Origin: JBOHRN01 sp050732775
GTDB taxonomy: Bacteria; Gemmatimonadota; Gemmatimonadetes; Longimicrobiales; Longimicrobiaceae
Direction of reading: 5' to 3'
Assembly (NCBI GenBank): GCA_050732775.1
Contig: JBOHRN010000015.1
Coordinates: 1 to 53,839, forward strand
Length of the DNA stretch: 53,839 nucleotides
Shown: positions 9,501 through 16,732 of the stretch, piece after piece
Position numbering within the stretch: the stretch's first letter is position 1
Layout of the letters: the number at the start of each line of letters is the position of its first letter
Notes under the pieces: generated by a model
Seen by the model: the letters and a program-made list of their open reading frames with translations, nothing else
Database searches by the model: none
Told to the model about the DNA's origin: nothing
Position numbers and translations under genes: made by a program

Positions 9501-9592
9501 GGCTCTTGGGAGTGGAGCCCGGCGGGTGCCGCCAGCCAGAGCCCGAGGGTAAGCAGCAGGCCCAGGGCAGGGCGCAAGATCGGTTGGTGCAT
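6578..9592 (-). CDS. SusC/RagA-family TonB-linked outer-membrane receptor
   Basis: A 1004-residue TonB-dependent transporter. In order: signal peptide (residues 1-30, ending at LHSQE), a carboxypeptidase-regulatory-like beta-sandwich (about 33-110; SGSVQDANNGRPLAGVQV), a TonB-box-like ELEEVVVTGTG, the plug domain (DQALQGKVTGALI; LIVVDGVIID; RIEILKGAAAAALYGSRAN) and a 22-strand-type barrel ending in FALGATFHF. It should import a ligand across the outer membrane using TonB energy, together with the SusD partner downstream. The ATG at 9592 has a good ribosome-binding site (AGGAGA, 6 bases upstream). An open antisense frame of 678 codons lies within this gene and is a GC artefact. Confidence 0.92.
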   Translation of the reverse strand: MHQPILRPALGLLLTLGLWLAAPAGLHSQEPYRISGSVQDANNGRPLAGVQVALRATGLGTLSDAGGEFGFTAAVEPGVYTLRFTQLGRASVSREVTLGRDQAVAVGAIALEQSAVELEEVVVTGTGVEAERRAVANTVESIAGEEVADAPGAVTIDQALQGKVTGALISENSGQPGGGVSIRLRGTSSILGGAEPLIVVDGVIIDNSDAALVSLGANAGRGSAALTNRLSDIPLGDVARIEILKGAAAAALYGSRANNGVIQIFTKRGQQGEPRVTFRTELSINQTPDQYDLLLDVPFAGLGDVVFAGADSIGAPVERGDIQDEIFQTSAGTTNYLSVSGGTGGTNYFVSGLYAYDEGILRSTDYEKKSAKASISQNITDNLRLNAVGNFIQTKSNFIVEGEQTQGTLTNAIFSPTSFDFSFDPELGRYPYTLLGANPLDVFENWEFPESVVRFLGSVTAEWSPISNLTFRNLLAIDDYRQESRYFQPPGSVNASDPGRVANPLRLSRQWNNDLTANHSWVVTPTTELNTAFGVRYTSDRSEVITATATDLPPGQKTVGGANQFTGQSIVEIRTLGGFVQERLSFSDRLFITGGLNLEGASAFGADERYQLFPRVGVSWVVHEEPFWPAGGPGGVFSTLRLRAAYGQTGGQPPSAYSQFNSYVDVAFGGKPGLVPSSLAGNPDLKPERQREYEGGFEAGFFDDKAQLSFTYYDQLTTDLVLPVPLPLSSGFSSQFQNIGEITNRGVEVSLNTLNLQTPGFSWSSRLSYAANRNRVEKLVTTADTLVFGYLNAVIEGQPIGVFYGRGYQRDAQGDIVIDPNTGLGARGSDFVVLGDPNPDFTLSLGNQLAFGDNFTLDVLLDGRFGNQVANFTRRITEFFGSDAVVGDEIERAIARKSNPDLQPIKYTLNAGRISNYEEYVEDGGFVKLREIALNYTLPREWVNRLGFRGVDLRLAGRNLYTWTDYSGLDPEINLFAGNTVARGVDFAVTPVPRVFALGATFHF

Positions 9593-9629
9593 GGTGGTCT
9601 CCTGAAAGGGGTAACGGCCGCTCTGGTAG

Positions 9630-9658
9630 ATTGTATACATTTCTTTGGGCGCGCGCAA
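9630..9658 (-). promoter_or_regulatory. Candidate sigma70-type promoter for the SusC/SusD operon
   Basis: On the minus strand, TTGCGC (9658-9653) and TACAAT (9635-9630) are separated by 17 bases and lie about 40 bases upstream of the SusC start codon. Both hexamers are close to the sigma70 consensus, and the local AT-richness contrasts with the flanks. No transcript data support it here. Confidence 0.5.
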
Positions 9659-9687
9659 GCAAGGGTAGAGCAGCCGCCCTAAAGAGT

Positions 9688-10590
9688 TTAAAGAACTGGC
9701 CTGGCTACTAGGATTCCGCTGGCGGTGCCGAGTCCGCGCACGTAGCCGTGCAGGGTGGCGCGGGTGATCTCTACCACGCCGCCGGAGAGCGGCGCGTGCA
9801 GCACCCGCACTACACCGTCGGGGCCGCGCCACGCCAGTCCTGTATGGGTGACGTCGAGCCCCGCTAGCGAAGTGGCGTAGGCGAGGATGTCACCACTCTC
9901 GATGAAGTCCTCGACCTCGGGGATGCGGTCGCTGGGGATCACCCAACGAGGGTGGCCGTCGAGCCGCCTCTCCAGCTGGCCAATTTCGCGGCGGGTTTGG
10001 TCCCAGGCCAGGGCGGGGTAGCTCTCCGGGTGCTGGGTCATGAAGCGGAGCGGGCGCCGGTCGGCGACCCCGCCCAACTCCCTGCCCAGATCACGCACGT
10101 GGCCCCGCCGCTGGTTGTCTGAAATCCACTCCGAGAAGTAGTGGAGCCGGCTGAGGTAGCCGTCCCGGACCCCGCCCCGGTAGCGGAGCCGCTCGACCTC
10201 GCGGGCGAAACCACTCCAACCCCTCCCGCCGGTCGCGACCAGACGCGCGATCGCTAGCGATGACTCCACGAAGGTCACGCAGTCGAAGCGGGTGAGCGAG
10301 AGGGCGAGCGGCTCGCGGCCCGGATGGCCGCCCCGGCGCAGGTACGCCTCGAGGGTAAACGCCTGGTAAGGAGTGCCCAGGGCGTACTCGCCCACCCGGG
10401 CGGTGCGGCGCGGCATCTCCCACCCCCCTCGCCGCGTCTCGATCCCTTGCCAGTAGCTCCACAGTCGCAGCCGTTCGTGGTCGGCGTCGGCCGTGCGGGC
10501 GGCGTACGCCTTCGCCACCGGCGCGGGGATGAGCGCCCCGGCGCCCGCCAGCAGCAGAGTGCGCAGCCAGTCGCGCCGGGAGACGCTCAC
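9688..10590 (-). CDS. DUF1460 family protein with a Tat-type leader
   Basis: A 300-residue protein of the DUF1460 family, whose characterised relatives are NlpC/P60-fold amidases acting on N-acetylmuramyl-L-alanine bonds of peptidoglycan. The segment FDCVTFVESSLA carries the presumed nucleophilic Cys, and DVTHTGLAW holds the likely catalytic His. The start SRRDWLRTLLLAGAGAL is a twin-arginine-type signal, so it should be exported folded. Translation begins at a GTG (10590) that overlaps the TGA of the molybdenum-subunit gene in a GTGA junction, so it is probably made from the same message. The frame remains open far upstream, but that is a shadow of the molybdenum gene. Why a cell-wall amidase would be coupled to a molybdoenzyme is unclear. 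Confidence 0.8.
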   Translation of the reverse strand: MSVSRRDWLRTLLLAGAGALIPAPVAKAYAARTADADHERLRLWSYWQGIETRRGGWEMPRRTARVGEYALGTPYQAFTLEAYLRRGGHPGREPLALSLTRFDCVTFVESSLAIARLVATGGRGWSGFAREVERLRYRGGVRDGYLSRLHYFSEWISDNQRRGHVRDLGRELGGVADRRPLRFMTQHPESYPALAWDQTRREIGQLERRLDGHPRWVIPSDRIPEVEDFIESGDILAYATSLAGLDVTHTGLAWRGPDGVVRVLHAPLSGGVVEITRATLHGYVRGLGTASGILVARPVL

Positions 10591-12971
10591 CCCACCGCCG
10601 CTACTTCGGCCTGCTCCGGCACCTCCCGCTCCCTGAGCGCCCGCCAGACCCGGGGCGGGCTGAAGGGGAGCGAGTCCATGCGCACCCCCACGGCGTCGTG
10701 GATGGCGTTGGCGATGGCCGGAATCGACGGGTGGAGAGGACCCTCGCCCGCCTCCTTGGCGCCGTACGGTCCCTCCGGGTCGACGGACTCGACGATCAGC
10801 GAGCGCAGCTCGGGGGTGTCGAGCGAAGTGGGGATGCGGTAGTCGAGCAGCGAGGGGGCGTCGTGCAGCCCGGCCTTGCCGTGCTCGGCGTCTTTGAATA
10901 CTTGCTGCTCCATCAGCGCCTCCCCGAAACCCATGTAGGCCGATCCCTCCATCTGCCCCTCCACGATCACCGGGTTGATCGCCTTGCCGCAGTCGTGGGC
11001 TACCCAGATCGTCTTGACGTCCACGAAGCCGGTCTCGCTGTCGACCTCGACCTCGGCGACGTGGGCGGTGAACGAGTAGGCGGGAGAGGCGCCAATGGTG
11101 CCGCCCCGGTACTCTCCGTGGATGTCCTTGGGGGTGTTGTAGGAACCGGTAGAGCCGAGCGTCCCGAACTTGGCCTCGGCCAGGTTGAAGGCCCGGGAGA
11201 TCGGCATCTGCCGCGAGCCGTCGCGCCCGTCCATCGCCACCCCCCCCGCCAGCAGGACGCGCTCCGGCTCGATCTCCCACTCTGCAGCGACGGCGTCTTG
11301 CACCATACCTTTGAGCTTTCTGGCCGCGTCGATACAGGCGTTGCCTAGCATGAAGGTAACCCGCGACGAGTAGGCGCCCAGGTCCACCGGGGTGAGGTCG
11401 GTGTCGGAGGCGAGCACCCGCACCGACTCGAGCTCTACCCCCAGCTCCTCGGCTGCGATGTAGGCCACCAGCGAGTCGGACCCCTGCCCGATGTCGCTGG
11501 CCCCGCTGAAAATTGTGACGCGGCCGGAGCGGTCGATCTGCATCTGGACGCCCGACTGGGGCATCTCGTTCGGGTAGATGGGGTAGTTGGTGCCCGAGAT
11601 GTAGCACGATCCCGCCACGCCTACCCCGCGGCCGTAGGGGAGCTTGCGGTGCTTCTCCCTCCACCCGCTGGCCCGCTCGACCGCGTCGAGGCACATCAGG
11701 AAGCCGTTGGAGGTGATCCGCAACTCGTTCACCGAGCGGGTGTTCTCGCCCATGAAGTTGTGCCGCCTCAGCTCGATCGGGTCCATCTCCAGCCGCTCGG
11801 CCAGCTTGTCGAGCTGCACCTCGAAGGCGAAGCGCGGTTGCACCGAACCGTGCCCCCGCTTGGGCCCGCACGGCGGTTTGTTGGTGTAGGCGCGGGTCGA
11901 GTGAAAGCGGTAAGTGGGAAGGTGGTACGGAGGCGGCAGGAGCTGCCCCGAGTAGTAGGTGGTGACCAGACCAAACGAGGCGTAGGCCCCACCGTCTATT
12001 ACGGTGGTGTTGTCCACCGCTGTTATCTTCCCATCCCTGGTCGCCCCGAGTTTGTAGCGCATGTGGAAGGGGTGGCGGCCGCGGTGGGCGTAGAAGACCT
12101 CCTCCCGGGTGTAGAGGATCTTGACCGGACGGCCCGTCTTCATGGCCAGCTTGGCAACGCAGAACTCCAGGTCGAAGGGCTCGCTCTTGCCGCCGAATGC
12201 GCCACCGACGGGCGGCTGGATCACCCGTATCCGCGCGGGGTCGAGCCCGAGCACCCTGGCCAGCTCGCGGTGCAGGTAGTGGGGCACCTGGGTCGACGAC
12301 CAGACGGTGAGCCGCTCTCCCGCGATCCCCCCCTCTTCCCAGAGCCCGAGGGCGCAGTGCGGCTCGATGGGGGTGTGGGTGCTCCCCTCGAAGAAGTAAT
12401 CGCCCTCGATCACCACCTCGGACGCCTCCATCCCGGCGTCCACGTCGCCAAAGGAGAGTTTCACCTCCTTGGTGATATTGCCGTTGCGGCCCGGCTTGGT
12501 GGGCTGGTGGAGTTGCAGGTCGGTACGCCGGATGGCTTCGTGCGGGTCGAAGATCGGCTCGAGCAGCTCGTAGTCGACGGAGATTTCATCCAAGCCCAGG
12601 ATAGCCGTGTCTTCGTCCACCGCGGCCACCGCGGCCACGGCGTCGCCCACGAAGCGAACCTTGTCGGTGGCGAGCGCCTGCTCGTCCGGCGTCCAGGGGA
12701 TGATGCAGTACTTGGCCGGCATCTCGTGACCGGTAACGACGCCGTGGACACCGGGCAGCGCCTCGGCCCGGGAGGTGTCGATGGAAGTGATCTTTGCGTG
12801 CGGGTGGGGCGAGCGGAGTATCTTGGCGTGCAACATGCCCGGCAGCGTGAGGTCGTCGGCGTAGAGGGCCCTGCCGGTCGACTTGGCCAGCCCGTCGGTC
12901 TTGCGCTGGGGGTGGCCGACGACGCGGAGCCCGGGCGAGGGGAGTCCCGAAGACCGTTGGCGATCCATCAT
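10587..12971 (-). CDS. Xanthine-dehydrogenase-family molybdenum-binding subunit
   Basis: A 794-residue catalytic subunit of a molybdenum hydroxylase. The first domain (about residues 20-130, GRALYADDLTLPGMLHAKIL) is the aldehyde-oxidase hammerhead fold. The second binds molybdopterin: PPVGGAFGGKSE near residues 250-263, GSVQPRFAFEVQLDKLA, and the terminal KEAGEGPLHPS with the catalytic Glu at about residue 743. These enzymes hydroxylate a carbon using water and pass electrons through 2Fe-2S clusters. The closest group I recognise by eye is the 4-hydroxybenzoyl-CoA-reductase/xanthine-dehydrogenase-like set; the substrate is not determinable. The ATG at 12971 overlaps the stop of the 2Fe-2S subunit gene (ATGA). 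No FAD-subunit gene lies nearby. Confidence 0.92.
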   Translation of the reverse strand: MMDRQRSSGLPSPGLRVVGHPQRKTDGLAKSTGRALYADDLTLPGMLHAKILRSPHPHAKITSIDTSRAEALPGVHGVVTGHEMPAKYCIIPWTPDEQALATDKVRFVGDAVAAVAAVDEDTAILGLDEISVDYELLEPIFDPHEAIRRTDLQLHQPTKPGRNGNITKEVKLSFGDVDAGMEASEVVIEGDYFFEGSTHTPIEPHCALGLWEEGGIAGERLTVWSSTQVPHYLHRELARVLGLDPARIRVIQPPVGGAFGGKSEPFDLEFCVAKLAMKTGRPVKILYTREEVFYAHRGRHPFHMRYKLGATRDGKITAVDNTTVIDGGAYASFGLVTTYYSGQLLPPPYHLPTYRFHSTRAYTNKPPCGPKRGHGSVQPRFAFEVQLDKLAERLEMDPIELRRHNFMGENTRSVNELRITSNGFLMCLDAVERASGWREKHRKLPYGRGVGVAGSCYISGTNYPIYPNEMPQSGVQMQIDRSGRVTIFSGASDIGQGSDSLVAYIAAEELGVELESVRVLASDTDLTPVDLGAYSSRVTFMLGNACIDAARKLKGMVQDAVAAEWEIEPERVLLAGGVAMDGRDGSRQMPISRAFNLAEAKFGTLGSTGSYNTPKDIHGEYRGGTIGASPAYSFTAHVAEVEVDSETGFVDVKTIWVAHDCGKAINPVIVEGQMEGSAYMGFGEALMEQQVFKDAEHGKAGLHDAPSLLDYRIPTSLDTPELRSLIVESVDPEGPYGAKEAGEGPLHPSIPAIANAIHDAVGVRMDSLPFSPPRVWRALREREVPEQAEVAAVG

Positions 12972-13480
12972 CGGGACGCCTCCACTTCGGCGTTACTCTT
13001 TCCCCGCAGCCGTTCGGCGGCCAACTCCACGGCGTCGTAGATCTTGGTGTAGCCGGTGCAGCGGCAGAGGTTGCCCGAGAGGGCGACACGGATCTGCTCG
13101 CGGGTCGGTTCGCTAGTTTCCTCCAGCAGCGCGGCGGCGCTCATCAGGATGCCCGGCGTGCAGAAGCCGCACTGGGCCGCGCCGCACACGTCGAAGGCGT
13201 CCTGCAACGGGTGGGGCGTGCCCGCGGGTGTCCGGTAGCCGGCCAGCCCCTCTACGGTGCGCACTTCGCGGCCGGCCGCCTCGAAGGCGGGCGTGATGCA
13301 CGAGAGCGTGGGGCTCCCGTCCAGCCAGACGGTGCAGGCGCCGCAGTCACCCTTGTCGCACCCCTGCTTGGAGCCGGTAAGGTCTAGCACGTAGCGGAGC
13401 GCCTCCAGCAGGGTGAAGTGCGTGGGCACCGCTGCCTCGCGCTGGTCTCCGTTGACGGTGAGAGTGAGGAGCGCTTTCAT
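12968..13480 (-). CDS. (2Fe-2S)-binding subunit of the molybdenum hydroxylase
   Basis: A 170-residue iron-sulfur protein, the usual small-subunit length. All eight cluster ligands are visible: C41, C46, C49 and C61 for the plant-ferredoxin-type cluster (GCDKGDCGACTVWLDG), and C104, C107, C139 and C141 for the second cluster (CGFCTPG and LCRCTGY). It shuttles electrons from the molybdenum centre to an acceptor. It is the first gene of the minus-strand operon and is coupled to the molybdenum subunit by an ATGA overlap. A MocA/XdhC maturation operon diverges from it across 108 bases. With no Tat signal on either subunit, the enzyme should be cytoplasmic. Confidence 0.95.
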   Translation of the reverse strand: MKALLTLTVNGDQREAAVPTHFTLLEALRYVLDLTGSKQGCDKGDCGACTVWLDGSPTLSCITPAFEAAGREVRTVEGLAGYRTPAGTPHPLQDAFDVCGAAQCGFCTPGILMSAAALLEETSEPTREQIRVALSGNLCRCTGYTKIYDAVELAAERLRGKSNAEVEASR

Positions 13481-13588
13481 AAGCTACAGCCTTTCGTCGC
13501 TCTGCCTGACTGTTACTATCAAGCTGCCCGGCGGACGTTCCACCGTCAAGGTTTGACCGGCTCCCGGCTTGGGTTCATCTTTGTACGC

Positions 13589-14191
13589 ATGGTAGAAAAG
13601 GTCGCTGGAATCGTGCTTGCCGCGGGCGGCTCAACGCGCATGGGCCAGTCCAAAGCGGTTCTTAAGCTGGGGAAGAGAAGCTTTCTGGAGCTGGTGATAC
13701 GGTCCTTGAGAGCGGGGGGATGCGGCGAGGTGGTAGTCGTGGTCCCACCCGAACGGCCGCAAGAGATCGACGCCGTCGCCAGCCGCTGCCGCGCCCATCT
13801 GGCCGAGAACGGGCTGGAGCACGCCGAACAGGTGGACTCCCTGCGGGTCGGGCTCCACCACTTGCGGGGGTTCGACCCCGCCGCCGTGGTGGTGGCGCCG
13901 GTAGACGTGCCCGGCTTTTCGTCCCACACCGTGAGGGCGCTGATCTCGGAGTTCCGGACCTCCGGCGCCGGCCTTGTGCTTCCCGTGCACGGCGGCCAAC
14001 CCGGCCACCCCACCCTCTTTGCGCGCGCTCTCTTCGGCGCATTGATGACCCGTGCGCTCGCCCAGGGCGCCCGTACCGTAATCGAGCGCCACGCCGGCGA
14101 GGTGGCCGAAGTGGCGGTTGCGGACCCCGGCGTGCTGCGTGACGTGGACACGCCCGCCGAGCTGGAAGAGTTGCGGGAGTCATTGAAGTGA
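13589..14191 (+). CDS. mocA: Molybdenum cofactor nucleotidyltransferase, MocA/MobA-like
   Basis: A 200-residue NTP-transferase-fold protein. The nucleotide-binding motif LAAGGSTRMGQSKAVL is close to the N-terminus and a VAPVDVPGFS segment supplies metal-binding Asp residues; both match MocA, which adds CMP to molybdopterin to make the cofactor of xanthine-dehydrogenase-type enzymes. The length fits MocA. The context is strong: it diverges from the molybdenum-hydroxylase subunits and is followed by XdhC-type genes with overlapping stop and start codons. I chose the ATG at 13589, a few codons before the motif; an upstream in-frame start at 13418 lies inside the divergent gene. MobA (GMP) and GlmU-like functions are less likely given the neighbours. 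Confidence 0.85.
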   Translation: MVEKVAGIVLAAGGSTRMGQSKAVLKLGKRSFLELVIRSLRAGGCGEVVVVVPPERPQEIDAVASRCRAHLAENGLEHAEQVDSLRVGLHHLRGFDPAAVVVAPVDVPGFSSHTVRALISEFRTSGAGLVLPVHGGQPGHPTLFARALFGALMTRALAQGARTVIERHAGEVAEVAVADPGVLRDVDTPAELEELRESLK

Positions 14192-15000
14192 GCGGCGACG
14201 CACTCTCCGTCGCCGAGGCGGCGCGGTTCGCGCTGGAGGCGCTCGAGGGGGGCGAGCCGTGCGTAAGCGTGGTGGTAGTAGAAGGCGGAGAAGCCGGACG
14301 GCGGACCACGGTGTGGCAAGACCGCGCCGAGGGTTCACTTGGACGGCCGGAGTTGGACCGGGCCGCCTGGGGGGCGGCGCGGGAGCTCCTCGCCGGTTCG
14401 CTCGCTAACGACCACCGGAGCGTCGAGACGGCCGGCGGCAGCGCTACCCTTTACCTCGAAGCCCACCGGCCGCCGGACGGGTTGGTGATCGTGGGCGCGG
14501 GTCACATCGCCCGCCCTCTTTGCAAGATCGGCGCGCTGCTCGGCTTGCGCGTGAGCGTACTGGACGACCGGCCCGAGTTCGCAGCCCGCGAGCGCTTTCC
14601 CGAGGCGTACCGGGTGGCGCGGGTAGACTTTTCGGCTCCCTTTGCCAGTGTCGCGCTCGGCCCCACTACCCACCTGGTACTGGTCACGCGCGGTCACAAG
14701 TACGACTATGACGCCCTCAAGAGTGTCTTGCTCGGTGACGGGTCGCTCGGATACGTGGGCATGGTGGGGAGCCGCAGAAGGGTGCGCGCCGCCTTCGAGC
14801 AGCTCGTGCGGGAGGGGGTGCCGGTGGAAAAGTTAACGAGTGTTTACTCTCCCGTCGGGCTGGACATCGGGGCTGAAACGCCCGAAGAGATCGCGCTGGC
14901 TGTCGCCGCCGAGATCGTACGCCACCGCCGGGGTGGCTCGGGACGCCCGCTGCGCGACGTGGAGCGGGTGGTGGAGCGCTGGATCGGGGAGAAAGGATGA
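14188..15000 (+). CDS. xdhC: XdhC-family protein with Rossmann domain
   Basis: A 270-residue protein whose C-terminal two-thirds is the XdhC Rossmann domain: LVIVGAGHIARPLCKIG at about residue 99, VLDDRPEFA, LVLVTRGHKYDY, GYVGMVGSRRR and the final SPVGLDIGAETPEEIALAVAAEI. XdhC proteins bind molybdenum cofactor, support its sulfuration and hand it to xanthine-dehydrogenase-type apoenzymes. The N-terminal 90 residues are diverged from the usual XdhC/CoxI domain, and a separate gene for that domain follows. The GTG start (14188) overlaps the mocA stop as GTGA, and the stop overlaps the next ATG, so the genes are tightly coupled. Confidence 0.88.
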   Translation: MSGDALSVAEAARFALEALEGGEPCVSVVVVEGGEAGRRTTVWQDRAEGSLGRPELDRAAWGAARELLAGSLANDHRSVETAGGSATLYLEAHRPPDGLVIVGAGHIARPLCKIGALLGLRVSVLDDRPEFAARERFPEAYRVARVDFSAPFASVALGPTTHLVLVTRGHKYDYDALKSVLLGDGSLGYVGMVGSRRRVRAAFEQLVREGVPVEKLTSVYSPVGLDIGAETPEEIALAVAAEIVRHRRGGSGRPLRDVERVVERWIGEKG

Positions 15001-15323
15001 CCGAATCACTCGCAGTCTATACCGCCGCGCTCGCCGCCGCCGCCGCCGGCCGAGCCGTGGTGCTCGCCACCATCGTGCGGGCCAAGGGCTCCACCCCGCG
15101 CGGGGTGGGCTCCAAGATGGTCATCGATCCGGACGGGGAGTTGGTCGGCACGGTGGGGGGCGGGTGTGGTGAGGCCGAGGTTATCGAGCGTGCGCGCGAA
15201 GTCGTGCAGAGCGGCCGGGCGCGCCTGATACGGGTCGAGCTCCTGGACGACTTTCTCTCCTGGAGCCCCGCCGTGTGCGGGGGGGTTTTCGACGTACTTC
15301 TCGAACCGGTCGGCGGCGCGTGA
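14997..15323 (+). CDS. XdhC/CoxI-type small domain protein
   Basis: A 108-residue stand-alone version of the N-terminal XdhC_CoxI domain. The signature AKGSTPRGVGSKMVI followed by GTVGGGCGEAEVIERA is clear, and WSPAVCGGVFDVLLEPV holds a second conserved Cys. In many bacteria this domain is fused to the XdhC Rossmann domain; here it is separate and directly downstream of that partner. The two products probably act together in inserting or sulfurating the molybdenum cofactor. It starts with an ATG overlapping the previous stop and ends in a GTGA overlap with the dehydrogenase-like gene. Confidence 0.85.
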   Translation: MTESLAVYTAALAAAAAGRAVVLATIVRAKGSTPRGVGSKMVIDPDGELVGTVGGGCGEAEVIERAREVVQSGRARLIRVELLDDFLSWSPAVCGGVFDVLLEPVGGA

Positions 15324-16585
15324 GCCAGCCCGCGCCGCCCCTGGCGATCTCCTGCCGCACCGGTGTCTCGTTGGTCTGGCGCCGCTACGCCGCCTTCCTG
15401 CTCCGCCCTCCGCTGCTCACCGTGGAGTGGACCGACGACCTGACCCCGGCGCGCGGCTGGCTGGTGATCAACTCCTTGCGCGGCGGGGCCGCGGGCGGGG
15501 GTACGCGCATGAGGGAGGGGCTCACCCGGCGCGAGGTGGTATACCTGGCCAAGACGATGGAACTCAAGTTTCTCATTTCCGGGCCCGAGATCGGGGGAGC
15601 CAAGTCGGGAATATCCTACGACCCCTCTCACCCGGCTCGCAAGGACGTTCTGCACCGGTGGTTCCGGGCGGTGGCGCCGCAGCTGCGCGAGGTGTACGGC
15701 ACCGGCGGCGACCTGAACGTCGACGAGGTCCTGGACGTGATCCCCGCTTGCGCGGAGGTGGGCCTCGCCCACCCCCAGGAGGGCGTGGTAAGAGGCCACC
15801 TGCGCCCCGGCGAGGCGTCGCTCCCGGGCCTCCTGGCGGGGCTGGACCGGGGAGTCAGGGCGCCGGTCGATGGCCAACACGGCGTCGTGGGGACCGGGCT
15901 CACCGTGGCCGACCTGGTCACCGGCTACGGCGTGGCCCGCTCCATCATCCACCTCTACCAGCGGCGGGGGCAAAAGATCGCGGGCGCGCGCGTGCTGGTG
16001 GAGGGGTTCGGGGCGGTGGGGGGCCCGTGCGCCCTTTACCTGGCGCGGGCCGGAGCGCGGGTGGTGGGTATCTCTGATCGGAGCGGCGCCCTCACCCGGC
16101 CGGGTGGCATGGGGGCGGAAGAAGTCGAAGGGCTACTGCGCGGCCGGCTCGACAAGCTCCTACCCCGCCGGGACCAAGGCCAGGACGGCTTCCACCAGAC
16201 CCCGGCCGACGTCTTCGTGGCCGCCGCCTCCTCCGGCACCCTGGACAAAGATACGCTCGCCCGGCTGGCAGCGCGCGGCGTGTCGGTTATCGCATGCGGC
16301 GCCAACCAGCCCTTCCGGGAAGCCAAGCTCGGCGCCACGGCGGTCCAACGCGCGGCCGACCGGCGCTTCGAGGTGATCCCCGACGTGATCGCCAACTGCG
16401 GCATGGCGCGGGCGTTCAGCCACTTGATGGACGCCGGAGAGACGGGCCCCGCGGCCATCTTCGGGGCGGTGGACCGGACCATCGGCGACGCCATCGGTGA
16501 AATCACCGACTACGACCCGAATCGCCGCACCGGACTCCTGGCCGCCACCCTGGAGTACTCTCTGGACCGTTTGGAGCGAAGCTGA
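15320..16585 (+). CDS. Glu/Leu/Phe/Val dehydrogenase-like protein
   Basis: A 421-residue amino-acid-dehydrogenase-fold protein. The N-terminal dimerisation/substrate domain contains LRGGAAGGGTRM, a KTMELKF segment and GPEIGGAKSGIS, corresponding to the Lys-rich substrate site of glutamate and leucine dehydrogenases. The C-terminal half is an NAD(P)-binding domain (GLTVADLVTGYGVARS, VLVEGFGAVGG, VVGISDRSGAL). The usual GGAKGG is GGAKSG here, and the sequence before the domain is unusual, so a standard glutamate dehydrogenase reaction is not certain. It starts at a GTG overlapping the CoxI-like gene (GTGA), making it the fourth gene of the molybdenum-cofactor operon. It may handle an amino-acid product of the molybdoenzyme pathway. 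Confidence 0.82.
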   Translation: MSQPAPPLAISCRTGVSLVWRRYAAFLLRPPLLTVEWTDDLTPARGWLVINSLRGGAAGGGTRMREGLTRREVVYLAKTMELKFLISGPEIGGAKSGISYDPSHPARKDVLHRWFRAVAPQLREVYGTGGDLNVDEVLDVIPACAEVGLAHPQEGVVRGHLRPGEASLPGLLAGLDRGVRAPVDGQHGVVGTGLTVADLVTGYGVARSIIHLYQRRGQKIAGARVLVEGFGAVGGPCALYLARAGARVVGISDRSGALTRPGGMGAEEVEGLLRGRLDKLLPRRDQGQDGFHQTPADVFVAAASSGTLDKDTLARLAARGVSVIACGANQPFREAKLGATAVQRAADRRFEVIPDVIANCGMARAFSHLMDAGETGPAAIFGAVDRTIGDAIGEITDYDPNRRTGLLAATLEYSLDRLERS

Positions 16586-16732
16586 CCGCGGCTAGGACTA
16601 GCAGAAATACTTGCCCTTAATCGTTGTATCTAACCGCGGGTGACTACCTGGTGCGGGCGGAGTTCGATGCGTTCACGGAGAGGGGCTTCCCCTTGCCCGA
16701 GGTAGAGCTGACGCTGCGGGTGACCGATTGGT
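16586..16732 (+). other. Intergenic stretch with a short protein-like open frame
   Basis: A plus-strand frame from about 16627 reads LTAGDYLVRAEFDAFTERG and then PLPEVELTLRVTDWF, with balanced amphipathic composition unlike the Arg/Pro-rich shadows nearby. It has no credible start or ribosome-binding site and runs into the convergent DUF1499 gene. It may be a gene scrap left by a deletion, but I cannot name a parent family. Confidence 0.25.

Noticed and set aside
9688..11871. 727-codon frame suggesting a large fusion protein with DUF1460
   Set aside because: Its first 427 residues are an Arg/Gly/Pro-rich shadow of the molybdenum subunit. The real protein starts at the GTG at 10590 with a Tat signal.
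11649..13040. 463-codon plus-strand frame across the molybdenum subunit
   Set aside because: It is antisense to a clearly conserved enzyme and shows no domain of its own.
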